This document shows positions 20,256 to 30,047 of a stretch of DNA of 58,959 nucleotides, in pieces. Source of the stretch: Aeromonas diversa CDC 2478-85 (lineage in GTDB: Bacteria; Pseudomonadota; Gammaproteobacteria; Enterobacterales; Aeromonadaceae). Below the pieces are notes generated by a model. The model saw only the letters and a program-made list of their open reading frames with translations. It made no database searches and was not told where the DNA came from. Position numbers and translations under genes: made by a program. Where the stretch lies: positions 1 through 58,959 of the forward strand of contig NZ_CDCE01000009.1 of the NCBI RefSeq assembly GCF_000819805.1, given 5' to 3'. Position 1 is the stretch's first letter. Each line of letters opens with the position of its first letter.

Positions 20256-20314
20256 CGCCCCCTCTGCCCTCTTCTTAGCTCAGTGAGGTGAATCAACCCG
20301 ATGGAGAGTGGAAG

Positions 20315-21034
20315 ATGAAAGCATGGATTGGCGGAGTGCTGTTGCTGTGGAGCCTGACCGGCGCCCAGGCGGCGACGGTGACGGCGGCGCAAGACCCCTG
20401 GCCCCCCTTCGTGATCGACGGGAGCAAAGGGATCTCGGTGGAGATAGTCAAAAGTGCCCTGGCAAGCCAGGGGCATCAGCTGGAGATGCGGATCATGCCC
20501 TGGGCCCGCGCCCTTTCGGGGGTGGAGGAGGGGAGCATCGACATCCTGGTGGGGGCCTGGTTCACCGAGGCGCGCACCAAGACCCTGCTCTTTAGCGACC
20601 CTTACCTCAATAACGAGGTGAAGTTTATCCAGCTGGCCGGGGGCAGCTTCGACTACAGCGGGCTCGACAGCCTCAAGGGCAAGAGCGTCGGCATCGTGCG
20701 GGGCTACGGCTATGGCGATGACTTTATGCAGGCGGATCTGAACCGGCAGGAGGCGGTGGATCTGCCCACCAACCTCAAGAAACTGCTGGATCATCGCATC
20801 GATCTGACCCTGGAGGACGAGGTGGTCGCCCGTGCCATCATGGCCCAGCAGGGCATGGACGCGGCCCAGTTCAGCTTCACGACCAAGGCCCTCTCGACCA
20901 ACCCGCTCCACGTGGCCAGCGGCCTGAAAAATCCCAATAGCAAGCAGTGGATAGAGGCCTTCAACAAGGGGCTGGCGGCCATCAAGGCCGATGGCACCCT
21001 GGACAAAATCCTCGCCAGTTACGGGGTGAAATAG
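20315..21034 (+). CDS. Periplasmic amino-acid-type binding protein (SBP_bac_3)
   Basis: 239-residue protein with a signal peptide (about 1-19, ending AQA) and family-3 solute-binding features: [61 protein letters not shown]. Isolated from transporter genes. It lies 60 bases after the preceding binding protein and ends in a shared terminator. I used the ATG at 20315 because the signal peptide begins there; an in-frame GTG lies 27 bases upstream. Confidence 0.82.
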   Translation: MKAWIGGVLLLWSLTGAQAATVTAAQDPWPPFVIDGSKGISVEIVKSALASQGHQLEMRIMPWARALSGVEEGSIDILVGAWFTEARTKTLLFSDPYLNNEVKFIQLAGGSFDYSGLDSLKGKSVGIVRGYGYGDDFMQADLNRQEAVDLPTNLKKLLDHRIDLTLEDEVVARAIMAQQGMDAAQFSFTTKALSTNPLHVASGLKNPNSKQWIEAFNKGLAAIKADGTLDKILASYGVK

Positions 21035-21055
21035 CCCGGCCTCGACGCCGCATAG

Positions 21056-21080
21056 AAGGAGCCGACACGGCTCCTTTTTT
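21056..21080 (+). terminator. Terminator after the binding-protein gene
   Basis: AAGGAGCC pairs with GGCTCCTT around GACAC, followed by six Ts. The T run overlaps the stop codon of the convergent LysR gene. Confidence 0.9.
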
Positions 21081-22002
21081 ATGGCCGCACCTTGGCGGCG
21101 CCGAGCTCCTCTCGCAGTCGCGCCTGAACAAAGGTGATGAAGTGGTTGAGTCGGCGCGGCCGGCTCTCCCGGCTGCTGCCCATCAGGGCGACGATATCGA
21201 CGGCGGGCGGCGCATAGTCGGGCAGCACGGGGACCAGGGTGCCCGCCGCCAGCTCGGGTTGCAGATCCCACTCGGAGCGATGAATGATCCCCAGTCCCTG
21301 CAGGGCCCACTGCTTGACCGCATCGGCCACGTTGCTGGTGAGGGAGGGAGAGACCCGGATGCTCGACTCCTCTCCCAAGGCGAGGTGGCGCAGGCGCCAC
21401 AGGGTGCAATCCTCGTCGTTCTCCCGCAGCACTATGCAGTGGTGATGGGCGAGATCCTCCGGCCGGTGCAGCGGCGGCATGCTGGCCAGATAGGCCGGCG
21501 CGGCGCACAGCAGGCGGCAGGTTGGGGCTATCAGGGTGCGATAGAGCGGGCTCTGATGCAGATCGCCAATGTAGAACATGATGTCGGGTTGGCGCGGATT
21601 ACCCTCCCAGGCGGGGCGATCCGAGAGGGTCAGATCGAGGGTCACATGGGGATGCTGGCGCCGGTACTCCCCCAGCAGGGGGGCGAGGCGTTTCTCCCCA
21701 AAGCCGATGGGCGCCAGTATATTGAGCTGACCCCCCAGCTCCTCGCGGCTGCTCTGAAGGCTCTCCTCCAGCGCCCGCATCTGGCGCAGCACCTCGCCGC
21801 CGCGTTCGGTGATGAGTCGTCCCTGGGGGGTGAGCCTGGGTTGGCGACCGCGCTCGAACAGACAGACGCCCAGGCTGGCCTCCAGCCGCTTGAGCTTCTG
21901 GGTCACATGCGGTGCCGAGACGTCGAGACGACGGGCGGCGATGGCAAAGCTGGGGCTGGTCGCCAGGGTGACGAGAAAGTGGAGATCCTGCAGGGCGATC
22001 AT
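21079..22002 (-). CDS. LysR-family transcriptional regulator
   Basis: 307 residues: N-terminal helix-turn-helix (FLVTLATSPSFAIAARRLDVSAPHVTQKLKRLE, broken here into its two helices around residues 10-43), ARRLDVSAP being the recognition part, then the two-lobe effector domain (about 90-295). Divergent from the LysE-type exporter gene, so it likely controls that gene and itself from the 104-base gap. Effector unknown. Confidence 0.92.
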   Translation of the reverse strand: MIALQDLHFLVTLATSPSFAIAARRLDVSAPHVTQKLKRLEASLGVCLFERGRQPRLTPQGRLITERGGEVLRQMRALEESLQSSREELGGQLNILAPIGFGEKRLAPLLGEYRRQHPHVTLDLTLSDRPAWEGNPRQPDIMFYIGDLHQSPLYRTLIAPTCRLLCAAPAYLASMPPLHRPEDLAHHHCIVLRENDEDCTLWRLRHLALGEESSIRVSPSLTSNVADAVKQWALQGLGIIHRSEWDLQPELAAGTLVPVLPDYAPPAVDIVALMGSSRESRPRRLNHFITFVQARLREELGAAKVRP

Positions 22003-22106
22003 TAACCCACTCCTTAATGTCGGATTAACCGATGGGTGAATATCAGCCGGATGCTAGCACATGGTACCGTGGCGCCCAACCTCGTCCGTCACCCCCAGGA
22101 GAACCC

Positions 22107-22721
22107 ATGACTCCCACCCTGCTCTCCCTCTTCACCGCCAGTTGCCTGGCGTTCAGCTTCTCGCCCGGTGCCGGGGCCATCGCGACCATGTCGCGCACCC
22201 TGGAGGGGGGTCGGCGGCTGGCGGGGTTTAACATCCTCGGCCTGCAACTGGCCCTGCTGCTGCATCTGTTGGTGGTGAGTGCCGGTCTCGGCAGCCTGGT
22301 GGCCGGCTCGGATACCCTGTTCCAGGTCATCAAGCTGATGGGCAGCGGTTATCTCTGCTACCTGGGCATTGCCAAGTTTCGTCAGGGAGAGGGGGCGTTG
22401 CGGCAAGGTGGGACCTCGCAGGGCTGTGCATGGCAGAGCCTGCGCCAGGGGTTTCTGGTCAACCTCAGTAACCCCAAGTCCATCGTCTTTCTGGTCGCCT
22501 TCCTGCCTCAGTTTGTGGGGGCCGGTGAGGGGATGGCCCACTACCTGCGCCTCGGTGCCATCATCATCGCCATCGATACCCTGGCCATGGTGAGCTATGC
22601 CCTTGGCGCCGGCTTGCTGCTTGGCCGGCTCGCCCGCCAGGGGCAGCTGCGCTGGCTCAACCGGGGGTTCGGTCTCATCTTTATCGTCCTGGCGCTGCTG
22701 TTGGCCCTCTCGGGGCGATAA
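22107..22721 (+). CDS. LysE/RhtB-family amino-acid exporter
   Basis: 204-residue inner-membrane protein with about six hydrophobic segments. The family motif FSPGAGA is near residues 18-24, and NPKSIVFLVAFLPQF at about 123-137 is typical of RhtB-type exporters. ATG 22107 is preceded by AGGAGA; the open frame extends 75 bases upstream without a family match. Substrate not predictable. Confidence 0.9.
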   Translation: MTPTLLSLFTASCLAFSFSPGAGAIATMSRTLEGGRRLAGFNILGLQLALLLHLLVVSAGLGSLVAGSDTLFQVIKLMGSGYLCYLGIAKFRQGEGALRQGGTSQGCAWQSLRQGFLVNLSNPKSIVFLVAFLPQFVGAGEGMAHYLRLGAIIIAIDTLAMVSYALGAGLLLGRLARQGQLRWLNRGFGLIFIVLALLLALSGR

Positions 22722-22745
22722 AAAAGGCGGCCCGCAGGCCGCCTT
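22720..22745 (-). terminator. Terminator of the cpdB-type gene
   Basis: AAGGCGGCC (22724-22732) and GGCCGCCTT (22737-22745) form a nine-base stem; the T run is on the minus strand. It serves the minus-strand gene and may also stop the convergent exporter transcript. Confidence 0.85.
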
Positions 22746-22749
22746 GTCA

Positions 22750-24747
22750 TCAGGGCTGGCGTACCAGCCGGTAGATGGCGTAGCCGGGGTGCTTGGAATC
22801 ATCCGCCGGCAGGGTCGAGAGATACTGCAGATCGCTGCCCGCCAGGGCCTTGGCCTCCTCCCGCGGGGAGGAGTAGAGGCGCAGGTCGACGCTGGCCGGC
22901 AGGGCCTTCATGTGCCAGTTGCCGTCGGCGCTTGGGGAGAAACCACCCGGATTGGCGGTGGAGAGATGCACCAGGTACTCGGAGAGGATCTCGCGGGTTT
23001 CTTTGGGATCCTCGTGCACGATCACCTTGCTGTTGATGCCCGGGAAGTGGCCGCCGCCGCTGGCGCGGTAGTTGTTGGTCACCACGTAGAACATCTGGGC
23101 CGGATCGATAGGTTGCCCCTGATAGGTGAGGTTGCTGATGCGACTGCCGTCACTCACCTTGACCCCGTCCTTGTCATAGCGGGCCGGCTGGGTCACATCC
23201 ACTTCATAGCTCACCCCGTCCAGCACATCGAAGTTGTAGGTACGGTACTGCTCGTTCACCAGCCACTGGGTGGTGGTGGCGGCCGGGTCGATGCGGTTGA
23301 ACTGGCCGGCACTCATCTCCAGCCACTCCTTGACGGTGGCTCCGTTGATGGCGACCACCTGCAGGGTGTTGGGGTAGATGTAGAGATCCGAGACGTTGCG
23401 CAGTGAGATGTTGCCCGCCGGCACCCAGGTGAAGTCGGTGATGCCGTTGCGGCCACCGCGGAACGGCGCCGCCGCCGACAGTATGGGCCAGCTCTCCTTG
23501 AGCAGGCCGCTCTGGCGCAGGCTGTTGGCGTGCCAGCGCTGGGCGTCGCTCACCAGCTGGATCGAGGGGTCGTCCTGCACCAGGGCGAAGAAGCTGTGGA
23601 TGGGCTGGGTGATCTGGCCGAGGGGCTCGTCGAGCCAGGCGTTGGTGGCATCGTGATCTGCCTGCACCAGGCCGGCGACCTTCTCGTCAACCGGGCTCCC
23701 CTCGCTGCTGTCGATCTTGCGCAGCTGGGCCTGGCTCGAGGCCACCTGCCAGCGACCCTCCTTGAAGGTGAGCTTGAGGTCGATGATGCCGAGGTGGTTG
23801 CCCCAGTAGCCGGGCATCACGGTCGGCACGCCGGCCAGGGTGCCCTTGTCGTTGTCGATGCCGGCCATGTCCGGGTAGTCGCCGGGGAAGTTCTTGTGGG
23901 CGTGGCCCAGCATCAGGGCGTCGACCCCCTTCACCTGCGCCAAGTAGTAGGCGGTGTTCTCCATCATCTGCTCACGGCTGGCGCCCGTGATGCCGGTGTG
24001 GGCCACCACCACCACCAGATCGGCCCCCTTGGCACGCATCTCGGGGATGTAGTGCTCGGCGGTCTCGACCATGTCGGCCACCACTACCTTGCCCTCCAGG
24101 TGGCGCTTGTCCCACTGCACCACCTGCGGCGGGGTCAGCCCCAGCACGCCGACCTTGACGGTCTGGGTCTTGCCGTTGGCATCCTTGACCTGGCGATCGA
24201 GCAGCAGGTAGGGGGTGAAGCGGTTGGCGCTCCAGTCGATGGCACCGCTGGCGTCGCGCTTGAAGGCACCGGCAGCGAAGACGTTGGCGTTCACATAGGG
24301 GAAGTTGGCCCCCTTGAGCGCCGCCGTCAGGTAGTCGAGGCCGTAGTTGAACTCGTGGTTGCCGAGGTTGCCCACGTCATAGCCCAGCTCGTTCATCGCC
24401 TTGAAGGCGGGGTGGGCCTGCTTGGCCAGGTAGTTCCCCTTCTCCTGCTGATCGAAGATGTAGTCGGCGAGCGGCGATCCCTGGATCAGGTCGCCGTTGT
24501 CGAGCAGCAGGTTGTTGGGGTTCTCGGCGCGCGCCTGACGGATCAGCAGGGCGGTGCGGGAGAGGCCGAACTTGCGGTCTTCCTTGTTCTGGTAGTAGTC
24601 AAAACCGAGCAGGTTGGAATGGATGTCGGAGGTCTGGATCAGACGCAGGGTCACGTCACCGGGTTGCGGTTGGCTGCTGTTGTCGCCCTGACAGCCAGAC
24701 AGCAACAGGATGGCGGCCACCGCCCCCAGCTTGAAGTATTGTTCCAT
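22750..24747 (-). CDS. cpdB: 2',3'-cyclic-nucleotide 2'-phosphodiesterase / 3'-nucleotidase
   Basis: 665-residue metallophosphoesterase of the 5'-nucleotidase family. The N-terminal catalytic domain shows QTSDIHSN (metal ligands D41, H43), LLDNGDLIQGSPLADY, GNLGNHEFNYGL, VVVAHTG and LGHAHKNFPG. The C-terminal substrate domain has DVLDGVSYEVDV and NNYRASGGG. It opens with a lipobox LLLSGC (C19), so it is probably a lipoprotein rather than the soluble periplasmic form of E. coli. It recovers nucleosides and phosphate from extracellular nucleotides. Confidence 0.92.
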   Translation of the reverse strand: MEQYFKLGAVAAILLLSGCQGDNSSQPQPGDVTLRLIQTSDIHSNLLGFDYYQNKEDRKFGLSRTALLIRQARAENPNNLLLDNGDLIQGSPLADYIFDQQEKGNYLAKQAHPAFKAMNELGYDVGNLGNHEFNYGLDYLTAALKGANFPYVNANVFAAGAFKRDASGAIDWSANRFTPYLLLDRQVKDANGKTQTVKVGVLGLTPPQVVQWDKRHLEGKVVVADMVETAEHYIPEMRAKGADLVVVVAHTGITGASREQMMENTAYYLAQVKGVDALMLGHAHKNFPGDYPDMAGIDNDKGTLAGVPTVMPGYWGNHLGIIDLKLTFKEGRWQVASSQAQLRKIDSSEGSPVDEKVAGLVQADHDATNAWLDEPLGQITQPIHSFFALVQDDPSIQLVSDAQRWHANSLRQSGLLKESWPILSAAAPFRGGRNGITDFTWVPAGNISLRNVSDLYIYPNTLQVVAINGATVKEWLEMSAGQFNRIDPAATTTQWLVNEQYRTYNFDVLDGVSYEVDVTQPARYDKDGVKVSDGSRISNLTYQGQPIDPAQMFYVVTNNYRASGGGHFPGINSKVIVHEDPKETREILSEYLVHLSTANPGGFSPSADGNWHMKALPASVDLRLYSSPREEAKALAGSDLQYLSTLPADDSKHPGYAIYRLVRQP

Positions 24748-24888
24748 GATGATTCGCTTCTGTAGTTGTTATTGCCAGCGCGCGAATCATACCCGATTGA
24801 AATTACTGAAGATGTGAGATGGTTGGCAGTGCACGAAACCGGTTTCGGGAAGAGAAAGGCCCTGTAGATGCGTATGGAATTCTCCTTG

Positions 24889-25485
24889 TTACATGCCAAA
24901 TGGAAAATTGTGCATCTCTTCTTGCAGTGTTGTGCGGACAGAACCCAACGCTTTTGCATAGGCTGCCAGCGACTTGACGGTATAGCGTGCCCGGCTGTCG
25001 AACCGTTCGTCACTGACCGCATTGTCCGATATGAGGAGGCTTTCACAGTGACGGAAAATCAAATGATCCGGGATAAAGCAGGCATGGTTATTTTTACTGC
25101 CAGTCATCCGTAGCTCACTGATCGGATAAACACCGTTCACGCTCGTTGAAACACTGGCGAGCAGTGCGGGTTTATGGCCCAACTCGTGCGAAGTGCACAG
25201 CATCAGGAAGTTCTTGAGGGCTGGCGTCACCATGCCATGCCATTCTGGCGTAATCAGCACGATTGCATCGGATTGCTTCAACTCTGATGCCAGGGCTCTC
25301 CAACTACCCCATTCTTCGCTGGCATTCCAGACCCCTTCATTCCATAAGGGGAAAGCAAGGGTGCTCAAATCCATGATGTTCGCGTCCAGGAAGCCTTCAA
25401 GACGAGCAAGGTGCTGTAAATAGGTTGCCGCCTTGCGACTGTATGAGTTTTCCCGGTGGCTTCCTGAAATAATACTGAGCTTCAT
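24889..25485 (-). CDS. NADPH-dependent FMN reductase-like flavoprotein
   Basis: 198 residues with flavodoxin-like fold: ISGSHRENSYSRK (phosphate loop), VLITPEWHGMVTPALKNFL typical of NADPH-dependent FMN/quinone reductases. Its ATG overlaps the stop of the EamA transporter gene (ATGA), so both are co-translated. The cassette with a divergent MarR regulator suggests a role against an electrophile, quinone or drug, which is inference. GC content is lower than in neighbouring core genes. Confidence 0.85.
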   Translation of the reverse strand: MKLSIISGSHRENSYSRKAATYLQHLARLEGFLDANIMDLSTLAFPLWNEGVWNASEEWGSWRALASELKQSDAIVLITPEWHGMVTPALKNFLMLCTSHELGHKPALLASVSTSVNGVYPISELRMTGSKNNHACFIPDHLIFRHCESLLISDNAVSDERFDSRARYTVKSLAAYAKALGSVRTTLQEEMHNFPFGM

Positions 25486-26402
25486 TTTTCATCTTCCTTA
25501 TGATCGTGAGGAGGGGACGGTGACTTCGTCGGTACAGACAGTTGTTGTGTCTGCGGACGCGTCATGTAAACAGAGGCAATAATGGCAAGTGCACCCACGA
25601 GCTGAAGTTGGGTTAATGACTGCTCGAGGATGAGATACCCCAGCAGGCTGGCAGACACTGGACTGAGAAATCCGAGGAAAGAGGTCGTGACAGGATTTAG
25701 TTTCTCGATGCCACGGAACCAGACCAAGTAACCAAAGACCCCGCCAACCAGACTCAGATAGGCATAGCCAGAGATATTCCAGATCGTCAGCACTTCAGGA
25801 ACATCCTCATACCAAAGAGCGATGGGCAACAAGATCAGTCCACCAAGCGTCAATTGCCAGCCTGTGAAGCCAAGCAGAGACATGCCTTCGGGACGTCCCC
25901 AGTGTTTCGTCAATAAGATGCCAAGGGCCATGCTGCATGAACCGATTAATCCGAATGAGACACCCCATCCGTTGAGTTTGACGGTACTGTTAAGGACCAG
26001 CAGGCTGATAGCAAAGACACCTAGCAAGGCAGAAAGGAGATGGGGCAGGCTGAGTTTGCTTTGGAAGAAGATGACGCCCAATCCCATGACAATTAATGGC
26101 TGCACCGACATGACGAGCGCGGCTAGCCCCCCGGGTAAGTAGTAAGCGGCTGCAAACAGGCAATAAAAGAACAGGCCAATATTGAGTGACCCGAGCACGA
26201 CGATTTTTCCCCACCACATGCCTACAGGACGGATCTTGCAAAACAGCAGCAGGATCAGACCCGCGCCAAGTGCCCGGATCATGGATGCCAACAGAGGCAG
26301 ATCCTTTGGCAGTAATTCAGTGGTGACTATGTAGGTGCTGCCCCAGATGATAGGGGCCAGGGCCGTCAAAGCCACATCTATCAGGGTTTGATATGTTTTC
26401 AT
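25482..26402 (-). CDS. EamA/DMT-family transporter
   Basis: 306-residue membrane protein with ten hydrophobic segments in two EamA repeats (PIIWGSTYIVTTELLP near the start; GGVFGYLVWFRGIEKLNPVTTSFLGFL in the second half). Members export metabolites or drugs. ATG 26402 is preceded by GGGGA at good distance; the longer open frame upstream is leader. The Pro/His-rich C-terminal tail is cytoplasmic. Divergent from the MarR gene. Confidence 0.88.
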   Translation of the reverse strand: MKTYQTLIDVALTALAPIIWGSTYIVTTELLPKDLPLLASMIRALGAGLILLLFCKIRPVGMWWGKIVVLGSLNIGLFFYCLFAAAYYLPGGLAALVMSVQPLIVMGLGVIFFQSKLSLPHLLSALLGVFAISLLVLNSTVKLNGWGVSFGLIGSCSMALGILLTKHWGRPEGMSLLGFTGWQLTLGGLILLPIALWYEDVPEVLTIWNISGYAYLSLVGGVFGYLVWFRGIEKLNPVTTSFLGFLSPVSASLLGYLILEQSLTQLQLVGALAIIASVYMTRPQTQQLSVPTKSPSPPHDHKEDEK

Positions 26403-26791
26403 GGTTTTCCCCGGATAAAATCCAGAATAACGGTCACCAACATGGATGCGGGTAACTTCATTCATGGTGCTTTCCACAGGTGTTGTGTCCTGAAGAGCCA
26501 GCACGTTTCCGATAAGTGGCTCTGGCAGCATCGGTGCTAAATCGGATTCTTGGCTTTCGCCGGCACTAATGACGTAAACACCGCAGACACATCACAGAGG
26601 GGGGACGGGTAAGCGATGATTCCTTTCTTGATGATGCATAACACTTTTCCTTTTGGTGCTTGTGACAGGCAAGATTGGCGATAGAGTGAGTTTGCTTTTT
26701 AGTAAGTATCTTTTTGAAAAGGCACTTCTGAAAAATACTAGCCAACAATCTCCATGTCAAGTATCTTTCTTTGGAGGTATTTTGAGAGGTA
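26403..26791. promoter_or_regulatory. Divergent control region of the MarR/EamA cassette
   Basis: 389 bases between the divergent genes, AT-rich toward the MarR side. AAGTATCTTT occurs at 26704-26713 and again at 26759-26768, 55 bases apart (about five helical turns), and GAGAGG leads the MarR start. These are candidates for the regulator's binding sites; no perfect MarR palindrome is visible. Confidence 0.4.
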
Positions 26792-27280
26792 ATGATGCAA
26801 TACGATCATGTAGACCGATTGCTGGTACAGTGGCAGCACCAGAGGCCAGATCTGGACTGCTCACCCATGGGGGTGCTTGGTCGACTCAGTCGAATGAGCA
26901 GAATTATTGACAAGAGAGTAAATGAAACATTTAAAAACAATGCACTAAGTGCAGTTGAGTTCGATATCTTGGCTACGCTGAGACGCTTCAATGAACCGAT
27001 GACGCCAACCGGGCTTTATCAGACGCTGATGCTGTCATCCGGTGCAATGAGCACGCGCATTGAGCAGTTGGTACAACGGGGACTGATTGAACGTATTGCT
27101 AGTCCTGAAGACAGAAGAAGCTGTTGTGTCGTGTTGACGAAAGAAGGTAAAGATCTGATTGATAAGGCAGTTGAAGAGCATGTCATTAATGAAAAAGCCA
27201 TCCTCGATCCGCTAACAGACGAACAGCGCGAGCAATTGGCCAATCTGCTCAGAGCCTGGCTGCTGACCAACGAGTCCTGA
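26792..27280 (+). CDS. MarR-family transcriptional regulator
   Basis: 162 residues with the winged-helix core: FDILATLRR, MTPTGLYQTLMLSSGAMSTRIEQL (recognition helix) and the wing SPEDRRSCCVVLT, including the conserved DRR. CC in the wing could make it redox-responsive. Two consecutive ATGs begin the frame; either could be used. Likely repressor of the divergent transporter/reductase genes. Confidence 0.9.
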   Translation: MMQYDHVDRLLVQWQHQRPDLDCSPMGVLGRLSRMSRIIDKRVNETFKNNALSAVEFDILATLRRFNEPMTPTGLYQTLMLSSGAMSTRIEQLVQRGLIERIASPEDRRSCCVVLTKEGKDLIDKAVEEHVINEKAILDPLTDEQREQLANLLRAWLLTNES

Positions 27281-27325
27281 TCCTTTAGCCTGCAACGGCG
27301 CAGGCTTTATTCAGTTCCCTTTCCA

Positions 27326-27349
27326 AAAAGGCCCCTTTCGGGGCCTTTT
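27326..27349. terminator. Bidirectional terminator between marR-type gene and glmS
   Basis: AAAAGGCCCC pairs with GGGGCCTTTT around TTTC. T runs exist on both strands, and the genes on either side converge here. Confidence 0.88.
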
Positions 27350-27351
27350 GC

Positions 27352-29184
27352 TTACTCGACGGTGACCGACTTGGCCAGGTTGCGGGGCTGATCCACGTCG
27401 GTGCCCTTAATGAGGGCCACGTAGTAGGAGAGCAGCTGCAGCGGCACCGTGTAGACGATGGGCGCGATCACCTCTTCCACGTGGTTGAGGTTCATCACCC
27501 GCATGGTGTCGTCGCTCTTGAAGCCGGTCTCGGCGTCGGCGAAGACATAGAGGATGCCGCCGCGGGCACGCACCTCTTCCACGTTGGACTTGAGCTTCTC
27601 CAGCAGGTCGTTGTTCGGCGCCACGACGATGATGGGCATCTCGGCGTCGATCAGCGCCAGCGGGCCGTGCTTGAGCTCACCGGCGGCATAGGCCTCGGCG
27701 TGGATGTAGGAGATCTCCTTGAGCTTGAGCGCCCCCTCCATGGCGATGGGGTACTGATCGCCACGGCCCAGGAACAGGCTGTGCTGCTTGTCGGCGAACT
27801 CCTCGGCCAGGGTCTCGATCTGCTTGGCCAAGGAGAGGCTTTCCTTGATGCGCTGGGGCAGGGCATGCAGGGATTTGACCAGGGTGGCCTCGGCGGCGGC
27901 GTCCAGGTTGCCGCGGCAGCGGCCGATGGCGGCCACCAGCATCAGCAGGCCGGCCAGCTGGGTGGTGAAGGCCTTGGTGGAGGCCACTCCAATTTCTGCC
28001 CCCGCGCGGGTCATAAAGGCGAGATCCGATTCACGCACCAGAGACGACCCCGGCACGTTGCAGATGGCCAGCGAGCTCATGTAGCCGCAAGTCTTGGCCA
28101 GGCGCAGGGCGGCCAGGGTGTCGGCGGTCTCGCCGCTCTGGGAGAGGGTCACCAGCAGGCTGCCCGGGCGCACCACCGACTTGCGATAGCGGAACTCGGA
28201 GGCGATCTCAACGTTGCAGGAGACACCGGCGATGGACTCGAACCAGTAGCGGGCCACCATGCCGGAGTGATAGGAGGTGCCGCAGGCGACGATCTGGATG
28301 TGCTCGACCTGGTCGAAGATGGCGCGCGCGCCGTTGCCGAAGGACTCGACCACCACGTGATCGAGGCCCAGACGCCCGTCCAGGGTCTGGTTGATGGCGG
28401 CCGGCTGCTCGTGGATCTCTTTGAGCATGTAGTGGCGATACTCGCCCTTGTCACCGGCGTCGTGGGAGATGTCGGATTCTTTTTCCTCGCGCACCACCGG
28501 CTTGCCGTCCACGTCGAACACCTGCACGTCGCGGCGGGTCACCTCGGCCACGTCCCCCTCCTCCAGGAAGATGAAGCGGCGGGTCACCGGCAGCAGGGCT
28601 AGCTGGTCGGAGGCGATGAAGTTCTCGCCGATGCCGCGGCCGATCACCAGAGGGGAGCCGGAGCGGGCCACCACCACACGGCTGTCGTCACGGGTGTCCA
28701 TCACCACGGTACCGTAGGCGCCGCGTAGCTGCTTGACCGCCTTTTGCATGGCGGCGATCAGGCTCGGCGCCTCTTTCAGCTCGTGATGCACCAGGTGGGC
28801 GATCACCTCGGTGTCGGTGTCGGAGGTGAAGACATAGCCCAGGGCTTTGAGCTCCTCGCGCAGCGCCTCGTGGTTCTCGATGATGCCGTTGTGCACCACG
28901 ACGATGTGCTCGGAGAGGTGGGGGTGGGCGTTGCGCTCGGAGGGCTCGCCGTGGGTCGCCCAGCGGGTGTGGGCGATGCCGGTGCCGCCGTGGACCGACT
29001 GCTCGTCGAGGGCCTTGGCCAGCTCGGCGACCTTGCCGAGGCGGCGCACCCGCTGCAGGGGGTGCTGGGCGCTGAACACGGCCACCCCGGCCGAGTCGTA
29101 ACCGCGATACTCGAGGCGGCGCAGCCCCTCGACCAGGATCTCTGCCACGTCACGCTGGGCTACGGCCCCGACGATGCCACACAT
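27352..29184 (-). CDS. glmS: Glutamine-fructose-6-phosphate aminotransferase GlmS
   Basis: 610 residues making glucosamine-6-phosphate from fructose-6-phosphate and glutamine, the entry to cell-wall amino sugars. C2 after Met is the N-terminal nucleophile of the glutaminase domain (MCGIVGAV); then [25 protein letters not shown], two SIS isomerase domains with CGTSYHSG and [10 protein letters not shown], and the C-terminal [19 protein letters not shown] precedes the start. It follows the DeoR-type regulator by 23 bases on the same strand. Confidence 0.98.
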   Translation of the reverse strand: MCGIVGAVAQRDVAEILVEGLRRLEYRGYDSAGVAVFSAQHPLQRVRRLGKVAELAKALDEQSVHGGTGIAHTRWATHGEPSERNAHPHLSEHIVVVHNGIIENHEALREELKALGYVFTSDTDTEVIAHLVHHELKEAPSLIAAMQKAVKQLRGAYGTVVMDTRDDSRVVVARSGSPLVIGRGIGENFIASDQLALLPVTRRFIFLEEGDVAEVTRRDVQVFDVDGKPVVREEKESDISHDAGDKGEYRHYMLKEIHEQPAAINQTLDGRLGLDHVVVESFGNGARAIFDQVEHIQIVACGTSYHSGMVARYWFESIAGVSCNVEIASEFRYRKSVVRPGSLLVTLSQSGETADTLAALRLAKTCGYMSSLAICNVPGSSLVRESDLAFMTRAGAEIGVASTKAFTTQLAGLLMLVAAIGRCRGNLDAAAEATLVKSLHALPQRIKESLSLAKQIETLAEEFADKQHSLFLGRGDQYPIAMEGALKLKEISYIHAEAYAAGELKHGPLALIDAEMPIIVVAPNNDLLEKLKSNVEEVRARGGILYVFADAETGFKSDDTMRVMNLNHVEEVIAPIVYTVPLQLLSYYVALIKGTDVDQPRNLAKSVTVE

Positions 29185-29207
29185 AGAAACTCTCCTTGCA
29201 AACGAAA

Positions 29208-29981
29208 TTAGTGATTGAGGGGGGCGCAGATGAGCGTCACCCCCTGAGCCTGAATCTTCTCCCGGGCCTCGGGAGCCAGGGCGTCGTCGGTCACCAGGGT
29301 CTGGATACGGCCCCAGGGCAACTCGAGGTTGGGGATGCGGCGGCCGATCTTCTCGGACTCGACCATGACGATCACCTCGCGCGATACCTCGGCCATCACC
29401 CGCGACAGCCCCACCAGCTCGTTGAAGGTGGTGGTGCCTCGCTCGAGATCGATGCCATCGGCGCCGATGAAGAGCTGATCGAAATCGTAGGAGCGCAGGA
29501 CCTGTTCGGCCACCTGACCCTGAAAGGACTCGGAGTGGGGATCCCAGGTGCCGCCGGTCATCAGCAGGGTTGGCTCGTTCTCCAACTCGCGCAGGGCGCC
29601 GGCCACGTTGAGGGAGTTGGTCATGACGATGAGGCCGCGCTTGCTGCCAAGCAGGGGGATCATGGCGCTGGTGGTGGTGCCGCTGTCGATGATGACCCGA
29701 TTATGGTCGCGCAGCCGCTCGGCGGCGGCACGGGCGATCGCCTGCTTTCGTTTCGAAACCTGCTCAGGATTCTCCTCGGCCACCATCTCGGTGGGCAGCG
29801 GGATAGCCCCACCGTAACGGCGCAGCAGCAGCCCGCCCGTCTCCAGCACGGCGAGATCCTTGCGAATGGTCACCTCGGAGGTGGAGAAGTGCCTGGCCAG
29901 GGTGTCGACGCTGACTTCGCCCTGCTCCTGCACCAGGGCGACGATGGCGTGGCGACGCTGTTGAGTGTTACGTTTGGTCAC
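29208..29981 (-). CDS. DeoR-family regulator upstream of glmS
   Basis: 257 residues: N-terminal DeoR helix-turn-helix ([37 protein letters not shown], then RRYGGAI) and a C-terminal sugar-phosphate sensor domain ([28 protein letters not shown]). Directly before glmS in the same orientation, a position seen in related genomes, suggesting control of amino-sugar genes by a sugar phosphate. Confidence 0.9.
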   Translation of the reverse strand: MTKRNTQQRRHAIVALVQEQGEVSVDTLARHFSTSEVTIRKDLAVLETGGLLLRRYGGAIPLPTEMVAEENPEQVSKRKQAIARAAAERLRDHNRVIIDSGTTTSAMIPLLGSKRGLIVMTNSLNVAGALRELENEPTLLMTGGTWDPHSESFQGQVAEQVLRSYDFDQLFIGADGIDLERGTTTFNELVGLSRVMAEVSREVIVMVESEKIGRRIPNLELPWGRIQTLVTDDALAPEAREKIQAQGVTLICAPLNH

Positions 29982-30047
29982 TGAAAAAGTTTCGTTTCGA
30001 AAGAATTATGAAAGTTTAGCAGCGAGTTTGGGGAAAAGTGAAGCGCT

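Noticed and set aside
27352..29184. glmS ribozyme-type control
   Set aside because: That ribozyme belongs to Gram-positive bacteria; only 23 bases separate glmS from the upstream gene, with no room for it.
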